Notes under the pieces: generated by a model | What the model was told of the DNA's origin: nothing | The model's database searches: none | Seen by the model: the letters and a program-made list of their open reading frames with translations, nothing else | Translations under genes and position numbers: made by a program | Source: Oscillospiraceae bacterium | GTDB lineage: Bacteria > Bacillota > Clostridia > Oscillospirales > Oscillospiraceae | NCBI GenBank assembly: GCA_015067615.1 | Contig: SVMD01000004.1 | Coordinates: 93,908 to 157,907 of the forward strand | Direction of reading: 5' to 3' | DNA: 64,000 nucleotides | Part shown: piece by piece, positions 8,741 to 18,330 of the stretch | Layout: each line of letters opens with the position of its first letter | Numbering within the stretch: the stretch's first letter is position 1

Positions 8741-10750
8741 TCAGTTCTCCTGTTTTATCAGAACTGTCACCTGGTAAGGTGCCAGACAGACGCGGTCGGC
8801 ATGAAATTGTCCCGTGAGAATATCCAGATACCGTCCATCCAGTTCCAGTACGCCGCAGCTTCCGCCGTATTCCGCGGCTGATATCCCCCGGATTCCTTCC
8901 CCCTCCCGGTATGCAGCCGCCACCGTACCTTCAATGGGACAACACGTTGCGCCACAACCGTTCACGGCCAGTTTCAGCAGGCGTTTCCCGTCCTCCGGCG
9001 TCGGAAGTGTGCCCAGGACAATGATGGTGCCCTTCCCCAGTTTTTTCTCAAAAACCAGTGCTTTTCCCGCAAGGGTGGAATAATAACCCTCTGCCGTTGC
9101 CAGGACCTTCGCATCCGCAGGTACATCGAACAGCTGCAGCCATTTTTCCGCCCGGAAGGGGCTGCCGTCACTCCAGCTGCAGGGAACCCGATGCTCCCCA
9201 TCAGGAACCTGGTACAAAAGCTTCGCTCCGGTGAGCCGTTCCAGGATGCCGGTTTCCCGGTCCCGATAGTGGGCGCCGATGTCATCCCGGATGTCCGTCA
9301 TGGGACCGGCGATCCAGGTTCCGCCGTTTCTGACCCAGGCTTCAATCCGTTCCGGCAGTCCCGGCTCCTCCAGTGTCAGCATAAAGGGGGTGTACAAAAG
9401 CTTGTATTTTGTCAGGTCTTTCCCCGGCGGGATCACATCCGGCCGGATGCCCAGAGCTGCCATGGGCTCGTAGGCCTTGTACAGCCGTTTGGTGTAGGCG
9501 GTTTCCCAGGCATGGCTTCCCTCCTCCCAGACCACCGCCTGCTCTTTCATCAGGTAGTCGTTCCGGGAAGATACCATCATGGCAACATCCGTTCGGATCC
9601 GGGTATTGGACAGGAATTCCCCGCAGATTTCGTACTCTTCTGCGGTCTGCCGGACCTCCGGGAAGATGTGCATAGGCTGCCCCGACGCATACAGCACCGC
9701 ACCGTGCATCAGTTCATGTCCCGCCCAGTGCTGCCGCCAGAGCCAGTACAGGTTTGCCTCCGCGCCCAGCTCCACAGGGAGCCAGGAATTCAGGCGGCAG
9801 AAGCCTTCGGCACGGAGATTGGAAGGGGTGCTGGTGGCGCCGTTCCAGCAGGTGGCCGTTTCCGTGACCCAGAAGGGCCGGTCTTTCAGGCCCCGCATAT
9901 AGTCGAACCAGAACAGCTCCCGCCGGATACTCTGCTCGTCGTCATAATGATTGTACTGCACCACATCCAGGAAGGCATTCATCTGCTCGTAATCCTGGTT
10001 GAATACCGGCATCATGTCCGTTCCAACCGGCGCGGATGTGTATTGGTGCAGAATATCCGCCTGCATCTTCACAAAATCAGTGTGGGACTGGGCCAGGAAC
10101 CGGTTCCACTCAAATTTCAGGTGGGGAGAATGCCATGTATGGGGCAATGGCCTTGGAATCTGATCAAACCGGTCATAGGCCTGGCTGAACAAATTCAGAT
10201 TCCACCGGTCATTCAGGTTTTCAATGGTGCCGTACCGTTTTTCCAGGTACTCAGCAAAACCTTTCCGGCAGTGGCTGCACCAGCAGCCGTCAAAGGCCGC
10301 GATCTCGTTGTCGATCTGCCAGCCGATGACGTTGGGATGCTTCCCAAATTCCCGGACCAGCCGTTCCGCGATCCGGGCACTGTAATGACGGTAGGTGGGA
10401 TTGTTGGAGCAGCAGTGACGGCGGCCGCCGTGCTGCATGGCCATGCCGTTTTCCTTGATCATCCGCATTTCCGGGTCCAGCTCTTCCAGCCACAGGGGCG
10501 GTGTTGCGGAGGGGGTTCCGAGAATGACCCGAATTCCGGCATCTGCCAGCCTGCCGATCACCCGGTGAAGCCACAAAAAGTCAAATTCACCATTTCGGGG
10601 CTCCATCTTCTTCCAGGCAAACTCTCCGATGCGAACCACCGTGATCCCCGCCTGTTTCATCATGGCTATGTCCTGGGCCTGGGCGTCCTCCGGCCAGGCT
10701 TCCGGGTAATAGGCTGCGCCCAGCATGGGCATTTTCATGGTCTTTGTCAT
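8741..10750 (-). CDS. GH42-family beta-galactosidase-like
   Basis: LGAAYYPEAWPED, RIGEFAWKKMEPRNGEFDF, WQIDNEIAAFDGCWCSHCRKGF, WVTETATCWN; start inferred at ATG 10750 (ORF opens at 10786). Confidence 0.85.
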   Translation of the reverse strand: MTKTMKMPMLGAAYYPEAWPEDAQAQDIAMMKQAGITVVRIGEFAWKKMEPRNGEFDFLWLHRVIGRLADAGIRVILGTPSATPPLWLEELDPEMRMIKENGMAMQHGGRRHCCSNNPTYRHYSARIAERLVREFGKHPNVIGWQIDNEIAAFDGCWCSHCRKGFAEYLEKRYGTIENLNDRWNLNLFSQAYDRFDQIPRPLPHTWHSPHLKFEWNRFLAQSHTDFVKMQADILHQYTSAPVGTDMMPVFNQDYEQMNAFLDVVQYNHYDDEQSIRRELFWFDYMRGLKDRPFWVTETATCWNGATSTPSNLRAEGFCRLNSWLPVELGAEANLYWLWRQHWAGHELMHGAVLYASGQPMHIFPEVRQTAEEYEICGEFLSNTRIRTDVAMMVSSRNDYLMKEQAVVWEEGSHAWETAYTKRLYKAYEPMAALGIRPDVIPPGKDLTKYKLLYTPFMLTLEEPGLPERIEAWVRNGGTWIAGPMTDIRDDIGAHYRDRETGILERLTGAKLLYQVPDGEHRVPCSWSDGSPFRAEKWLQLFDVPADAKVLATAEGYYSTLAGKALVFEKKLGKGTIIVLGTLPTPEDGKRLLKLAVNGCGATCCPIEGTVAAAYREGEGIRGISAAEYGGSCGVLELDGRYLDILTGQFHADRVCLAPYQVTVLIKQEN

Positions 10751-10789
10751 ATCCGTTTTATCCCTCCCCACCGTACTGTGATCCAAAAG

Positions 10790-11878
10790 TTACCTGGATC
10801 CGATGACGCTTACCAGATAAAAGGGTACCGCGTCGTTTTCGTGAGCTTCGGCAATGCGAATCTCCACCCTGCGCCGTTTCAGCTCTCCGTGAGTCAGAAT
10901 GGTATCGATATACAGGCAGTCACCCCAGTCCTCCCGGAAATTGGCGTCCAGCAGGACAGGGCTTTCCACACCGTCCACATACACCTTCGCAATGGGCGCG
11001 GGCTTTCTGACGGATTTGCGGTACTGCACAGCGATGCCGGTGCTTTCGATCTCAAATGTAATGCTGTCCCCTGCTTTCCAGGCTGTAAAGCCTCGGCGGA
11101 ACATCTGGGTAATGTGCTCCTGGGGCGCAGGATCCGGGACAAAGCCCGCCAGAATGGGTGCGGCGTTGTGGTTCTGGTAACGAACGCTGTGCTCGTATTC
11201 ATTTCGGGTCAGGGCCGGCGGCAGGGAAACCGGGTGAGAACCGGCTTCTGTTTCCTCCCGGATCCGGTCCAGAAGGCGGGTAACGACTCCTGCCACCAGT
11301 GCGTGGCCCGCATCATTGGGATGCAGGTCATCCGGAGTGATGTCCCGGTTGGGGATCTCCCCGGAGAGTATCTTCTGATAGATGGTGCTGCGCATGCTGA
11401 CGCAGGGAATATCATAGTACTTTCCGATTCTCAGATGCACATCCTCGGCGCTGAAGCCGTTATCATAGCAGACATTATGGATCAGAACCGGAGCACTGCC
11501 AGAGGCCAGCACACACCGCACCAGGCCCTCATAGGTTTCTTCAAACTGCTCCGTGGGGGAATCGTTGACGCTGAACTCTATAAACACCACATCGGGCCTG
11601 AACCGAAGCAGATCCTCCTCCACCCGGGCCACGCCGAACTGGGACGTGGTACCGCCGATTCCGGCATTGATATAGCGCACCTTGGGGAATTTCTCCGCCC
11701 ACCAGCGGTAGACCAGATAGGCGTAGCAGGTTTCCGGGGTGGAAGAGAGGGAGCCCTGGGTGATGGAGCCGCCGATGAAGCCGATGGTGACTTCCTCCCC
11801 CGCCGCGGCGCGGGTCATAACGCCCCTCACCGCCGCCGGATTGCCGGGATTTACGATACCCTTTTCAAAATCAACCAT
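10790..11878 (-). CDS. SGNH-fold carbohydrate esterase with C-terminal CBM-like domain (CE17-like)
   Basis: GFIGGSITQG (block I), GIGGTTSQFG, FIEFSVND, DLHPNDAGH; about 130-aa beta-rich C-terminus. CE17 assignment rests on recalled architecture (SGNH + CBM35). Confidence 0.7.
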   Translation of the reverse strand: MVDFEKGIVNPGNPAAVRGVMTRAAAGEEVTIGFIGGSITQGSLSSTPETCYAYLVYRWWAEKFPKVRYINAGIGGTTSQFGVARVEEDLLRFRPDVVFIEFSVNDSPTEQFEETYEGLVRCVLASGSAPVLIHNVCYDNGFSAEDVHLRIGKYYDIPCVSMRSTIYQKILSGEIPNRDITPDDLHPNDAGHALVAGVVTRLLDRIREETEAGSHPVSLPPALTRNEYEHSVRYQNHNAAPILAGFVPDPAPQEHITQMFRRGFTAWKAGDSITFEIESTGIAVQYRKSVRKPAPIAKVYVDGVESPVLLDANFREDWGDCLYIDTILTHGELKRRRVEIRIAEAHENDAVPFYLVSVIGSR

Positions 11879-11879
11879 G

Positions 11880-12941
11880 TCAGTCCTCCCAGATTTCAGG
11901 TCCCAGGGACTCGATGAAGGCGCTCAGCTCCCTGCCCATCTGCTCCGCTTCGGGTACGCGGATGTGGCCATGGGTGCCGCAGCCGTTATTGCTGTACAGG
12001 AAGTGATGGATATTGGGGTCATTCAGCTCCTGCCAGACCTCATGGATGGACTTATCCCAGTTTTCCCAGTGGTTGAGGATGGTGGTGGAGAGAATGATCA
12101 CTGCCTTCGGGTAGCGGCTGCGCAGCTGACGGATGAACGCAGCGTAGTGCGCCCGCCATTTTTTTGCCTTGGGATGGTCATAGTTGTCCCACATATAGTC
12201 ATGGGGGTGGTTGTCGTTCTGTCCGATGGCCACGATGACCACATGGGGGGTATAGCGGGAGAAATCCCAGGGTTTTTCCGGAGCGATCTGGGTATTGTAC
12301 TGAATTTTGTCATACATGTATTCCATGCCCAGATAATCCGGCGCATGGAAATAGCCGGTGCCCTCCAGCAGGGCGATACCACCCTGGGCAATGTTGTGCA
12401 GTTGGGAATTCAGCATCCGGGCGGTGTACCAGGCATAGGAGTAGTAGCTGTTGGAGAATTCTCCGTTATGGGGCGGATCCGCCAGGCCGCAGTATTCCAC
12501 CGCTTCAGACACTTCTCCGGCGGAAACGCTGTCACCGTATACCTCGATCCTGCGGTCGGGCAGGGGCTCCGGTGGAAAAACGTCCGCGTTTTCATCGATG
12601 ATCAGGCCGTGTAAGATCAGCTGGTGGCAGGAATCCATCCGTTTGAACAGGAGCAGCTCATGTTCCCGGTCCTCAAGACCGGCAGCCAGAAGGATTTCCT
12701 GCCGGCCCTCCGGCTTCAGCAGAATTTTGCTCTCTTCCCCATCCACGATAACGCCGAGATAATTGTCCCAGCAGCCGCGCATGTTGGTAACCAGGGCGGA
12801 AATTCCGGTGCCGGTAAAGCGGACTTTCACATAAGTGGAGGGAAATACCCAGACAGGTTTTTGGGGATCTTCAAAGTCGATGCGGCCCATATACTGCAGG
12901 GCAGGGTGATCGGGACGGATCCATTTTTTTTGCATTTCCAT
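11880..12941 (-). CDS. CE2-like acetylesterase (N-terminal beta-sandwich + SGNH)
   Basis: IEVYGDSVSAGE, AQGGIALLEG, IVAIGQNDNHP, THGHIRVPEAEQMG; start placed at 12941/12935 after GAAAGGAAG because a terminator hairpin lies at 12951-12982, inside the longer ORF. Confidence 0.75.
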   Translation of the reverse strand: MEMQKKWIRPDHPALQYMGRIDFEDPQKPVWVFPSTYVKVRFTGTGISALVTNMRGCWDNYLGVIVDGEESKILLKPEGRQEILLAAGLEDREHELLLFKRMDSCHQLILHGLIIDENADVFPPEPLPDRRIEVYGDSVSAGEVSEAVEYCGLADPPHNGEFSNSYYSYAWYTARMLNSQLHNIAQGGIALLEGTGYFHAPDYLGMEYMYDKIQYNTQIAPEKPWDFSRYTPHVVIVAIGQNDNHPHDYMWDNYDHPKAKKWRAHYAAFIRQLRSRYPKAVIILSTTILNHWENWDKSIHEVWQELNDPNIHHFLYSNNGCGTHGHIRVPEAEQMGRELSAFIESLGPEIWED

Positions 12942-12950
12942 CTTCCTTTC

Positions 12951-12984
12951 AAAAAACGGGCTTGCACCGCAAGCCCGTTTTATC
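12951..12984 (-). terminator. Internal terminator/attenuator between the DUF624 gene and the esterase
   Basis: AAAAAACGGGCTTGC-acc-GCAAGCCCGTTTTA. Confidence 0.7.
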
Positions 12985-13067
12985 ATGATTCGTATCATCC
13001 AATCTCCGATTCACTTTCCGATTGAGATGATGTTCGTCTCAAGGATAATCGTGCAGGGGTCAGAAAA

Positions 13068-13709
13068 TTATTGAAAATACCATTTCTCCGCTTCTTCCGG
13101 CGTGGCCGGTTTGGGGGAATTCTGAAGCAGAATTTTCTCCATCAGAAAGGTCTGCAGCCAGAACATGCATCCCGGAAAAACCAGAATGCCCCAGGGCATC
13201 AACCAGGTGCCAAAAAGAAGAGCCAGCAGAAGCAGAAACAGCAGAATTGTCGTAATCAGGTGGCGGAATGTGAGGATAACCGCCATTTTAATCAGCGCAG
13301 AATTGGGTTTTGCAAATCTGGAAAGGCAGGGCCAGAGATACATGGTGCAGCTCACCGCCGCTGCCAGGAGAAAATAGAACAGGTACAGCACAGCAAGGGG
13401 AATCCCCGGATCGCTGTAGAGATAGATACATTCAAAAGCCAGCAGGATAATCAGGAAGCCCCAAAGCAGGGTGCACATGGCAGCCTGCCGGAAATTGAGA
13501 CGAAAGGCGGAGAAAAACTCCGGCACCACCTTGCCGGTGTGGCGGCGGACGCATTTGGCGGCGGCGTAATAAGCCGCGGTGGACGCGGCGCCGATGGTAA
13601 ACACAGGGATGCAGCACACAGCCCAGAGAACACTGATCACCAGCATATTCCAAAGCCAGTTCATTGCCCTGGCGTAGGGACCGTTCAGCGAGAACAGCTC
13701 TTCCAGCAT
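13068..13709 (-). CDS. DUF624 (YesL-like) membrane protein
   Basis: LFSLNGPYARAMNWLWNMLVISVLWAVCCIPVFTIGAASTAAYYAAAKCVR is characteristic of DUF624 proteins in carbohydrate ABC loci. Confidence 0.85.
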   Translation of the reverse strand: MLEELFSLNGPYARAMNWLWNMLVISVLWAVCCIPVFTIGAASTAAYYAAAKCVRRHTGKVVPEFFSAFRLNFRQAAMCTLLWGFLIILLAFECIYLYSDPGIPLAVLYLFYFLLAAAVSCTMYLWPCLSRFAKPNSALIKMAVILTFRHLITTILLFLLLLALLFGTWLMPWGILVFPGCMFWLQTFLMEKILLQNSPKPATPEEAEKWYFQ

Positions 13710-13793
13710 AGGTACTCTCCCCTCTTTTTCTTGGGTCCGCACCCGGAACCGGGTGCGGACCCTTTGGTTAGTCAGGAAATGACTGTTGTCAGC

Positions 13794-15233
13794 TTAGCCG
13801 AAGTAAGCGTCGATGGCTGCCTGGAATTCCTGGCGATAGGTCTCCTGGAACTGAGCGGCAGTCATGGTGCCGAAGATCAGAGCTTCCAGATCCCATGCGA
13901 CGCCCAGGCTCTGGTAAACGTCGAACTGCTCGCGGGAGCCGATGTCGAACATGGTCTCAAAGTTTTCCACCTGAATATCGGGATCGGATGCGGTGGTTGC
14001 ATACCACCACCACATGGTCTCCTGATCGTCACGGACGCTGACATCGTCCAGATACCAGTTGGACAGAGCCTCGAAGGCATTGTAGACCAGCTCGGGATTC
14101 TCAATGCCGTTGGGGATGAACCAGAAGGAGCCGGAGGTCAGCTTGCCCTTGTTGGTCTCAGCGCTGCCGCTGGGGCCCACGGGCCACTGGACATAGGCAG
14201 TCTGGAACTCCAGAGTGGAGCCCACGGAGCCGTCCCAGTCGTAGTCGGCGTTGGAGGAAGCGATCCAGGCGGCGCCGGGCCAGAAGCCGATGTTGCCGTC
14301 TCTGTAGGCAAAACGGGTCACATCGCCGTTGTCCTCAGCGGGATAGGGAGCGCAGACATTGTAGGTGTTGTACAGGTCAGCGTAGAACTGCAGAGCTTCG
14401 CCGGTGGCGGAGGAGCTCAGGCCCTCGGTGGTGCCGGCAGCGATGTTGGCACCGTTGGCCATCAGCAGCTGGGAAACAACGTCTTCCTTGAAGCCGTTGA
14501 AGCCGTACTGGTCGTTGACGCCGTCGCCGTCGGTATCCTGGGTCAGAACCTGGCAGTACTCAACGAACTTGTCCCAGGTCCACTCGCCGCGCTTGTACAG
14601 CTCACGGGGATCTTCCAGGTTGTTGTCTTCCAGCATTTCCACATTGAATGCCAGGGGGTAGGTGGCCTCGACCACGTTCTGGCCCAGAACCTGCTTCATC
14701 AGGCAGACCTTGCCGTCGCCCAGATCCAGATAGCTCAGGACGCCCTGATCGGTCAGGATATCAGCATCGGCGGGCAGGACGGTGCTCAGGTCAACGGCCA
14801 GGCCGTTCAGAGCGGCGGGAATACCCATGGTCAGGTCGCACAGGTAGATATCGCACTCGGGGGTGCCGGCCAGGATGGAGGTGTTGATGGACTCGGTAAT
14901 GCCGGTGTAGGTCAGGTTGACGTACTCAAACTCCACGTTGTACTTCTCCTCGACCAGCTTGACCACGTCAAAACGCATCTGGTCAGCCAGGGAGCCAACA
15001 TAGGCGGGGTCGTCTTCCAGGGCTTCGTGGGTGGAGTCGTAGTAGATATCCCACCACACGCCGATGGTGATCTTACGCTTCTCACCGGAGGGAGCAGGGG
15101 GATTGGTGGTCTGAGCGCTGTCATCCTTGGGTGCTTCGGTTTCCTTGGGCGCGGTTTCGCCGCCGCAGGCTGCCAGGGACAGAACCATGACCAGAGCCAG
15201 GACGATGGCCAGGAGCTTCTTAAAGGTTGTCAT
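13794..15233 (-). CDS. Carbohydrate ABC transporter solute-binding lipoprotein
   Basis: Lipobox LSLAACGGE; family-1 SBP features (TSGSFWFIPNGIENPE); next to DUF624 and two permeases. Confidence 0.85.
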   Translation of the reverse strand: MTTFKKLLAIVLALVMVLSLAACGGETAPKETEAPKDDSAQTTNPPAPSGEKRKITIGVWWDIYYDSTHEALEDDPAYVGSLADQMRFDVVKLVEEKYNVEFEYVNLTYTGITESINTSILAGTPECDIYLCDLTMGIPAALNGLAVDLSTVLPADADILTDQGVLSYLDLGDGKVCLMKQVLGQNVVEATYPLAFNVEMLEDNNLEDPRELYKRGEWTWDKFVEYCQVLTQDTDGDGVNDQYGFNGFKEDVVSQLLMANGANIAAGTTEGLSSSATGEALQFYADLYNTYNVCAPYPAEDNGDVTRFAYRDGNIGFWPGAAWIASSNADYDWDGSVGSTLEFQTAYVQWPVGPSGSAETNKGKLTSGSFWFIPNGIENPELVYNAFEALSNWYLDDVSVRDDQETMWWWYATTASDPDIQVENFETMFDIGSREQFDVYQSLGVAWDLEALIFGTMTAAQFQETYRQEFQAAIDAYFG

Positions 15234-15359
15234 TTTTATTTCCTCCTATTGATTCATTTCGCTGTTTCAATGGTGGGAACCTGTTTGGGCCTCCAAGGGG
15301 CAGCGGTCGTACGCACCGCCACCCCAAAAACAAGGAGGCAACTTCAGGTAAAGCGCAAA

Positions 15360-17192
15360 TTATTCGGCTGCGGTACCGATGGAGACGGAGAAGACTTCCC
15401 AGTCACCGCTGGCCTCAAACTGCAGCATGGTGCCCCAGGTGGAGACATCCTCGCCGCAGACTGCGGCCATCTGCTCATAGGTCACCTGCAGGGTGGAGCC
15501 GTCGTAAATGGGGGTGATGCCATTGTCGGCATTGATGCGCATCCAGCCGGCTGCGGACCAGGGCAGCAGTGCCCACAGGTCGCCGTTGGCGGAGCTGTAC
15601 TGAACCGTCAGCACGGTGCCGGGCTGGAACATTGCCCACTGCTCGGCAGTCAGCTCGAAGCCGTTCTGGGCCCAGCCGCCGCCGGTGCAGGCGAAGCCTT
15701 CCACGGCCACATTGTTGGCGGTGTTCACGAAGGAACCGGTGCAGATGGAGACAGCAAAGACCTCCCAGTCGCCGCTGGCCTCAAACTGCAGCATGGTGCC
15801 CCACTTGGACACGTCCTCGCCGCAGACTGCGGCAAACTGCTCGTAAGGCACCTGCAGGGTGGCGCCGTCACAGATGGGGGTAACACCGTTGTCGCCGTTA
15901 ATACGCATCCAGCCGGCCTCGGACCAGGGCAGCAGCGCCCACAGGTCGCCGTTGGCGGAGGTGTAGCTGACCTCCAGGATGGTACCGGGCTGGAACATTG
16001 CCCACTGCTCGGCAGTCAGCTCGAAGCCGTTCTGGGCCCAGCCGCCGCCGGTGCAGGCGAAGCCGTCAACCAGAGTTTTGCCGGCAGTTCTCACCAGACC
16101 GGAGTTCTGGCCCACCTTCACGGAGTAGACCTCCCAGTCGCCGCTGGCCTCACACTGCAGCCGGGCGCCCCAGGTGGAGGTATCTTCGCCCAGGACCAGT
16201 GCAAACTGCTCGTAGGTGATCTGGGCAATATTCTTGGAGTTGTTGTAGTTGACGGTTGCGCCGTTTTCGGAGTTGATGCGCTTCCAGCCGGCAGCGGAAT
16301 CGGGCATGACGACCCAGATATCGCCGGTGGCGGAGGCGTACTCGATCTCGACCACAGCGCCGGGAACCATGGCAGCCAGGAAGTCCTCGGTCATGTCCAC
16401 ACCGTTCTGAGCCCATGCGCCGCCGGTGATACCGGACATGCCGTCCAGGGAAACGGTGGCAGCGGCCAGGTAGGACAGGTTGGACATATCCTTGTCACCG
16501 CCGAAGCCATTGGGGGCAGCGAAGGCAACAGAGGTATCGGCAGCGATCAGATTGCCGGAGGCATCCAGGAAGCGGATGTCGTCGATGAAGAAGTTGGCAT
16601 TTGCCTTGCCGGCGGTTGCTCCGTTGTCGGTGCTCAGAGTAACCACCATCAGAGGTGCGGTTTCAGCGGAGAAGGCCTGATCCTTCAGAACAACAGACGC
16701 CACCTTGGGGTTCTTGTTCTCCAGATACACGGACCAGCCGTAGGCGACCTTGCTCAGGCCCTTGTCTTCCCACAGCTTGACTTCGCCGGAACAGGCGTAG
16801 AACTCGCCGTCGGGATTCTCGATGCCCATGGTCATCTCAACGGATGCCACGTTGGCAGCGTTTTCACCCAGCAGGCTCCACACGTCGAAGGCCACATAGG
16901 GGACCTTGCCGGAGCCGTTAGTAACCTTCAGAGCCTTGCTGCCGTTGTAATCCACGATCTCAACGGTGGAGGCGTCTGCATTGGCCATGCCGTCGTAAAC
17001 GGCCACGTAACCCAGATTGCCGTCTTCAAAGTCGACGCTGACTTCGGCCTTGACGGGTTCAGTGACGACGGGGGGCTCGGTTGCGTTGGTAGGTGCCTGG
17101 GTTGTTTCGGGGGTAGTTTCGCCACCGCATGCTGCCAGAGACAGGAGCATGACGATGCTCATTACCAGGGCTAACATTTTTCTTGCTTTCAC
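15360..17192 (-). CDS. Non-catalytic lipoprotein with an N-terminal CBM-like domain and three tandem CBM-like repeats
   Basis: Lipobox LSLAACGGE; N-terminal domain with FFIDDIRFLDASGN; three repeats GGxWAQNGxxxT…GDxWxxxPxSxAGWxRINxxNG…CGEDxSxWGxxLQxEASGDWEVxxVxxG. Confidence 0.75.
   Translation of the reverse strand: MKARKMLALVMSIVMLLSLAACGGETTPETTQAPTNATEPPVVTEPVKAEVSVDFEDGNLGYVAVYDGMANADASTVEIVDYNGSKALKVTNGSGKVPYVAFDVWSLLGENAANVASVEMTMGIENPDGEFYACSGEVKLWEDKGLSKVAYGWSVYLENKNPKVASVVLKDQAFSAETAPLMVVTLSTDNGATAGKANANFFIDDIRFLDASGNLIAADTSVAFAAPNGFGGDKDMSNLSYLAAATVSLDGMSGITGGAWAQNGVDMTEDFLAAMVPGAVVEIEYASATGDIWVVMPDSAAGWKRINSENGATVNYNNSKNIAQITYEQFALVLGEDTSTWGARLQCEASGDWEVYSVKVGQNSGLVRTAGKTLVDGFACTGGGWAQNGFELTAEQWAMFQPGTILEVSYTSANGDLWALLPWSEAGWMRINGDNGVTPICDGATLQVPYEQFAAVCGEDVSKWGTMLQFEASGDWEVFAVSICTGSFVNTANNVAVEGFACTGGGWAQNGFELTAEQWAMFQPGTVLTVQYSSANGDLWALLPWSAAGWMRINADNGITPIYDGSTLQVTYEQMAAVCGEDVSTWGTMLQFEASGDWEVFSVSIGTAAE
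15368..16450 (-). repeat. Three in-frame tandem coding repeats (about 340-370 bp each)
   Basis: The stretch 'gccgttctgggcccagccgccgccggtgcaggcgaagcc' occurs at 15661-15699 and 16027-16065; the third copy (16109-16450) has diverged. Confidence 0.8.
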
Positions 17193-17313
17193 TTTTCTGT
17201 CCTCCTTGAAATAATTGTGGTTTTGCCAGGAGCGCGAAAGGGATGTGCTGTCATATTTCCGGGACCTTCCTCCCCTCTTGTTGAAATGTATCAGTTATCG
17301 AGCAAAAGCGGAT

Positions 17314-18312
17314 TTATCCGACAATACCGCTTCGCTCCACACCTTCGATGAAATGCTTCTGCAGCAGCACATAGATCAGGACCACCGGGATCATCATCAG
17401 CACGATACCCGCATCCAGATACAGGTTCTGAATGGTCTTGTCCATGATCTGATACTGGTTGGCGATATTGGCCACCAGAGACGAGATCCGGATGCCGATG
17501 GACTGGTCCTGGGGAATCAGGAACAGCTTGGCAAAGAAGGTATCGTTATACTGCCAGACCAGGGAGAACACCGCCACGGTGATCACGGAGGGCACCGCGT
17601 TGGGAAGCATCACCCGGAAATAGGTATACCAGATGCCCGCGCCGTCCACCAGCGCCGCTTCCTCGATCTCCTTGGGCAGTCCCCGGAAGAACTGGTTGAA
17701 AATGTAGATGTACAGGCCGGACCGGAGACCGCAGCCGAAAAGGGTCATAATGTACATGGGAACCGGCGTGCCCATGAAGGACAGGGGCTGACCGAAAATC
17801 AGGGTACACAGTCCGAAGGGATCGAACAGCCGGAAGGTCATGTACAGCGGCAGCATGATGGTATGGGTGGGGATGACGATCATGATCACCACGCAGCCAA
17901 ATAGCAGGCCCTTCAGGGGAAAATCAAACCTGGCAAAGCCGTAGCCCACCATGGAGCAGGTGAAGATCTGCATCAGCATCAGGATCAGGGAAAATACCAG
18001 GGACTTGATCATGGTGGGCAGGTAATCCAGAATCTCAACGGCCATCTCATAGCGTTCCAGGGTGGGATCCTGGGGGATCAGGTACACCATGGGATTATAG
18101 GCGTCCTTATTGGAGAAGAAGGAGTTGGAGATGATGCCGAACACCGGCGCCAGGATCATATAGCAGATTCCCAGGATGATGATAAACCGGAACAGTCCCA
18201 TCAGGAATTCCTTGAAGGAATTTGCCAGGGCCTGCCGCTCGTTCATGGCAGTGGCTTCGTCGCTCAGGGAGGAAAGATGCTTTTTCAGAAAGCGCTTTAT
18301 AAACTGGATCAT
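17314..18312 (-). CDS. Carbohydrate ABC transporter permease (MalG-like)
   Basis: Multi-TM; EEAALVDGAGIWYTYFRVMLPNAVPSVITV = EAAxxDGA EAA loop. Confidence 0.88.
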   Translation of the reverse strand: MIQFIKRFLKKHLSSLSDEATAMNERQALANSFKEFLMGLFRFIIILGICYMILAPVFGIISNSFFSNKDAYNPMVYLIPQDPTLERYEMAVEILDYLPTMIKSLVFSLILMLMQIFTCSMVGYGFARFDFPLKGLLFGCVVIMIVIPTHTIMLPLYMTFRLFDPFGLCTLIFGQPLSFMGTPVPMYIMTLFGCGLRSGLYIYIFNQFFRGLPKEIEEAALVDGAGIWYTYFRVMLPNAVPSVITVAVFSLVWQYNDTFFAKLFLIPQDQSIGIRISSLVANIANQYQIMDKTIQNLYLDAGIVLMMIPVVLIYVLLQKHFIEGVERSGIVG

Positions 18313-18330
18313 GGTTCCACTCTCCTTTCC

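Noticed and set aside
9191-11917. 908-codon plus-strand ORF and other long antisense ORFs (e.g. 3939..5204, 25662..28331, 35534..38701, 39062..40618)
   Set aside because: All lie opposite genes with clear catalytic motifs and RBSs; low-complexity His/Gln/Gly-rich translations typical of shadow ORFs.
13071-17174. 1367-codon plus-strand ORF (13071..17174)
   Set aside because: Antisense to well-supported minus-strand genes (DUF624, SBP, CBM lipoprotein); Gly/His/Val-rich translation with no domain features. Arises from GC-biased third positions of the real genes.
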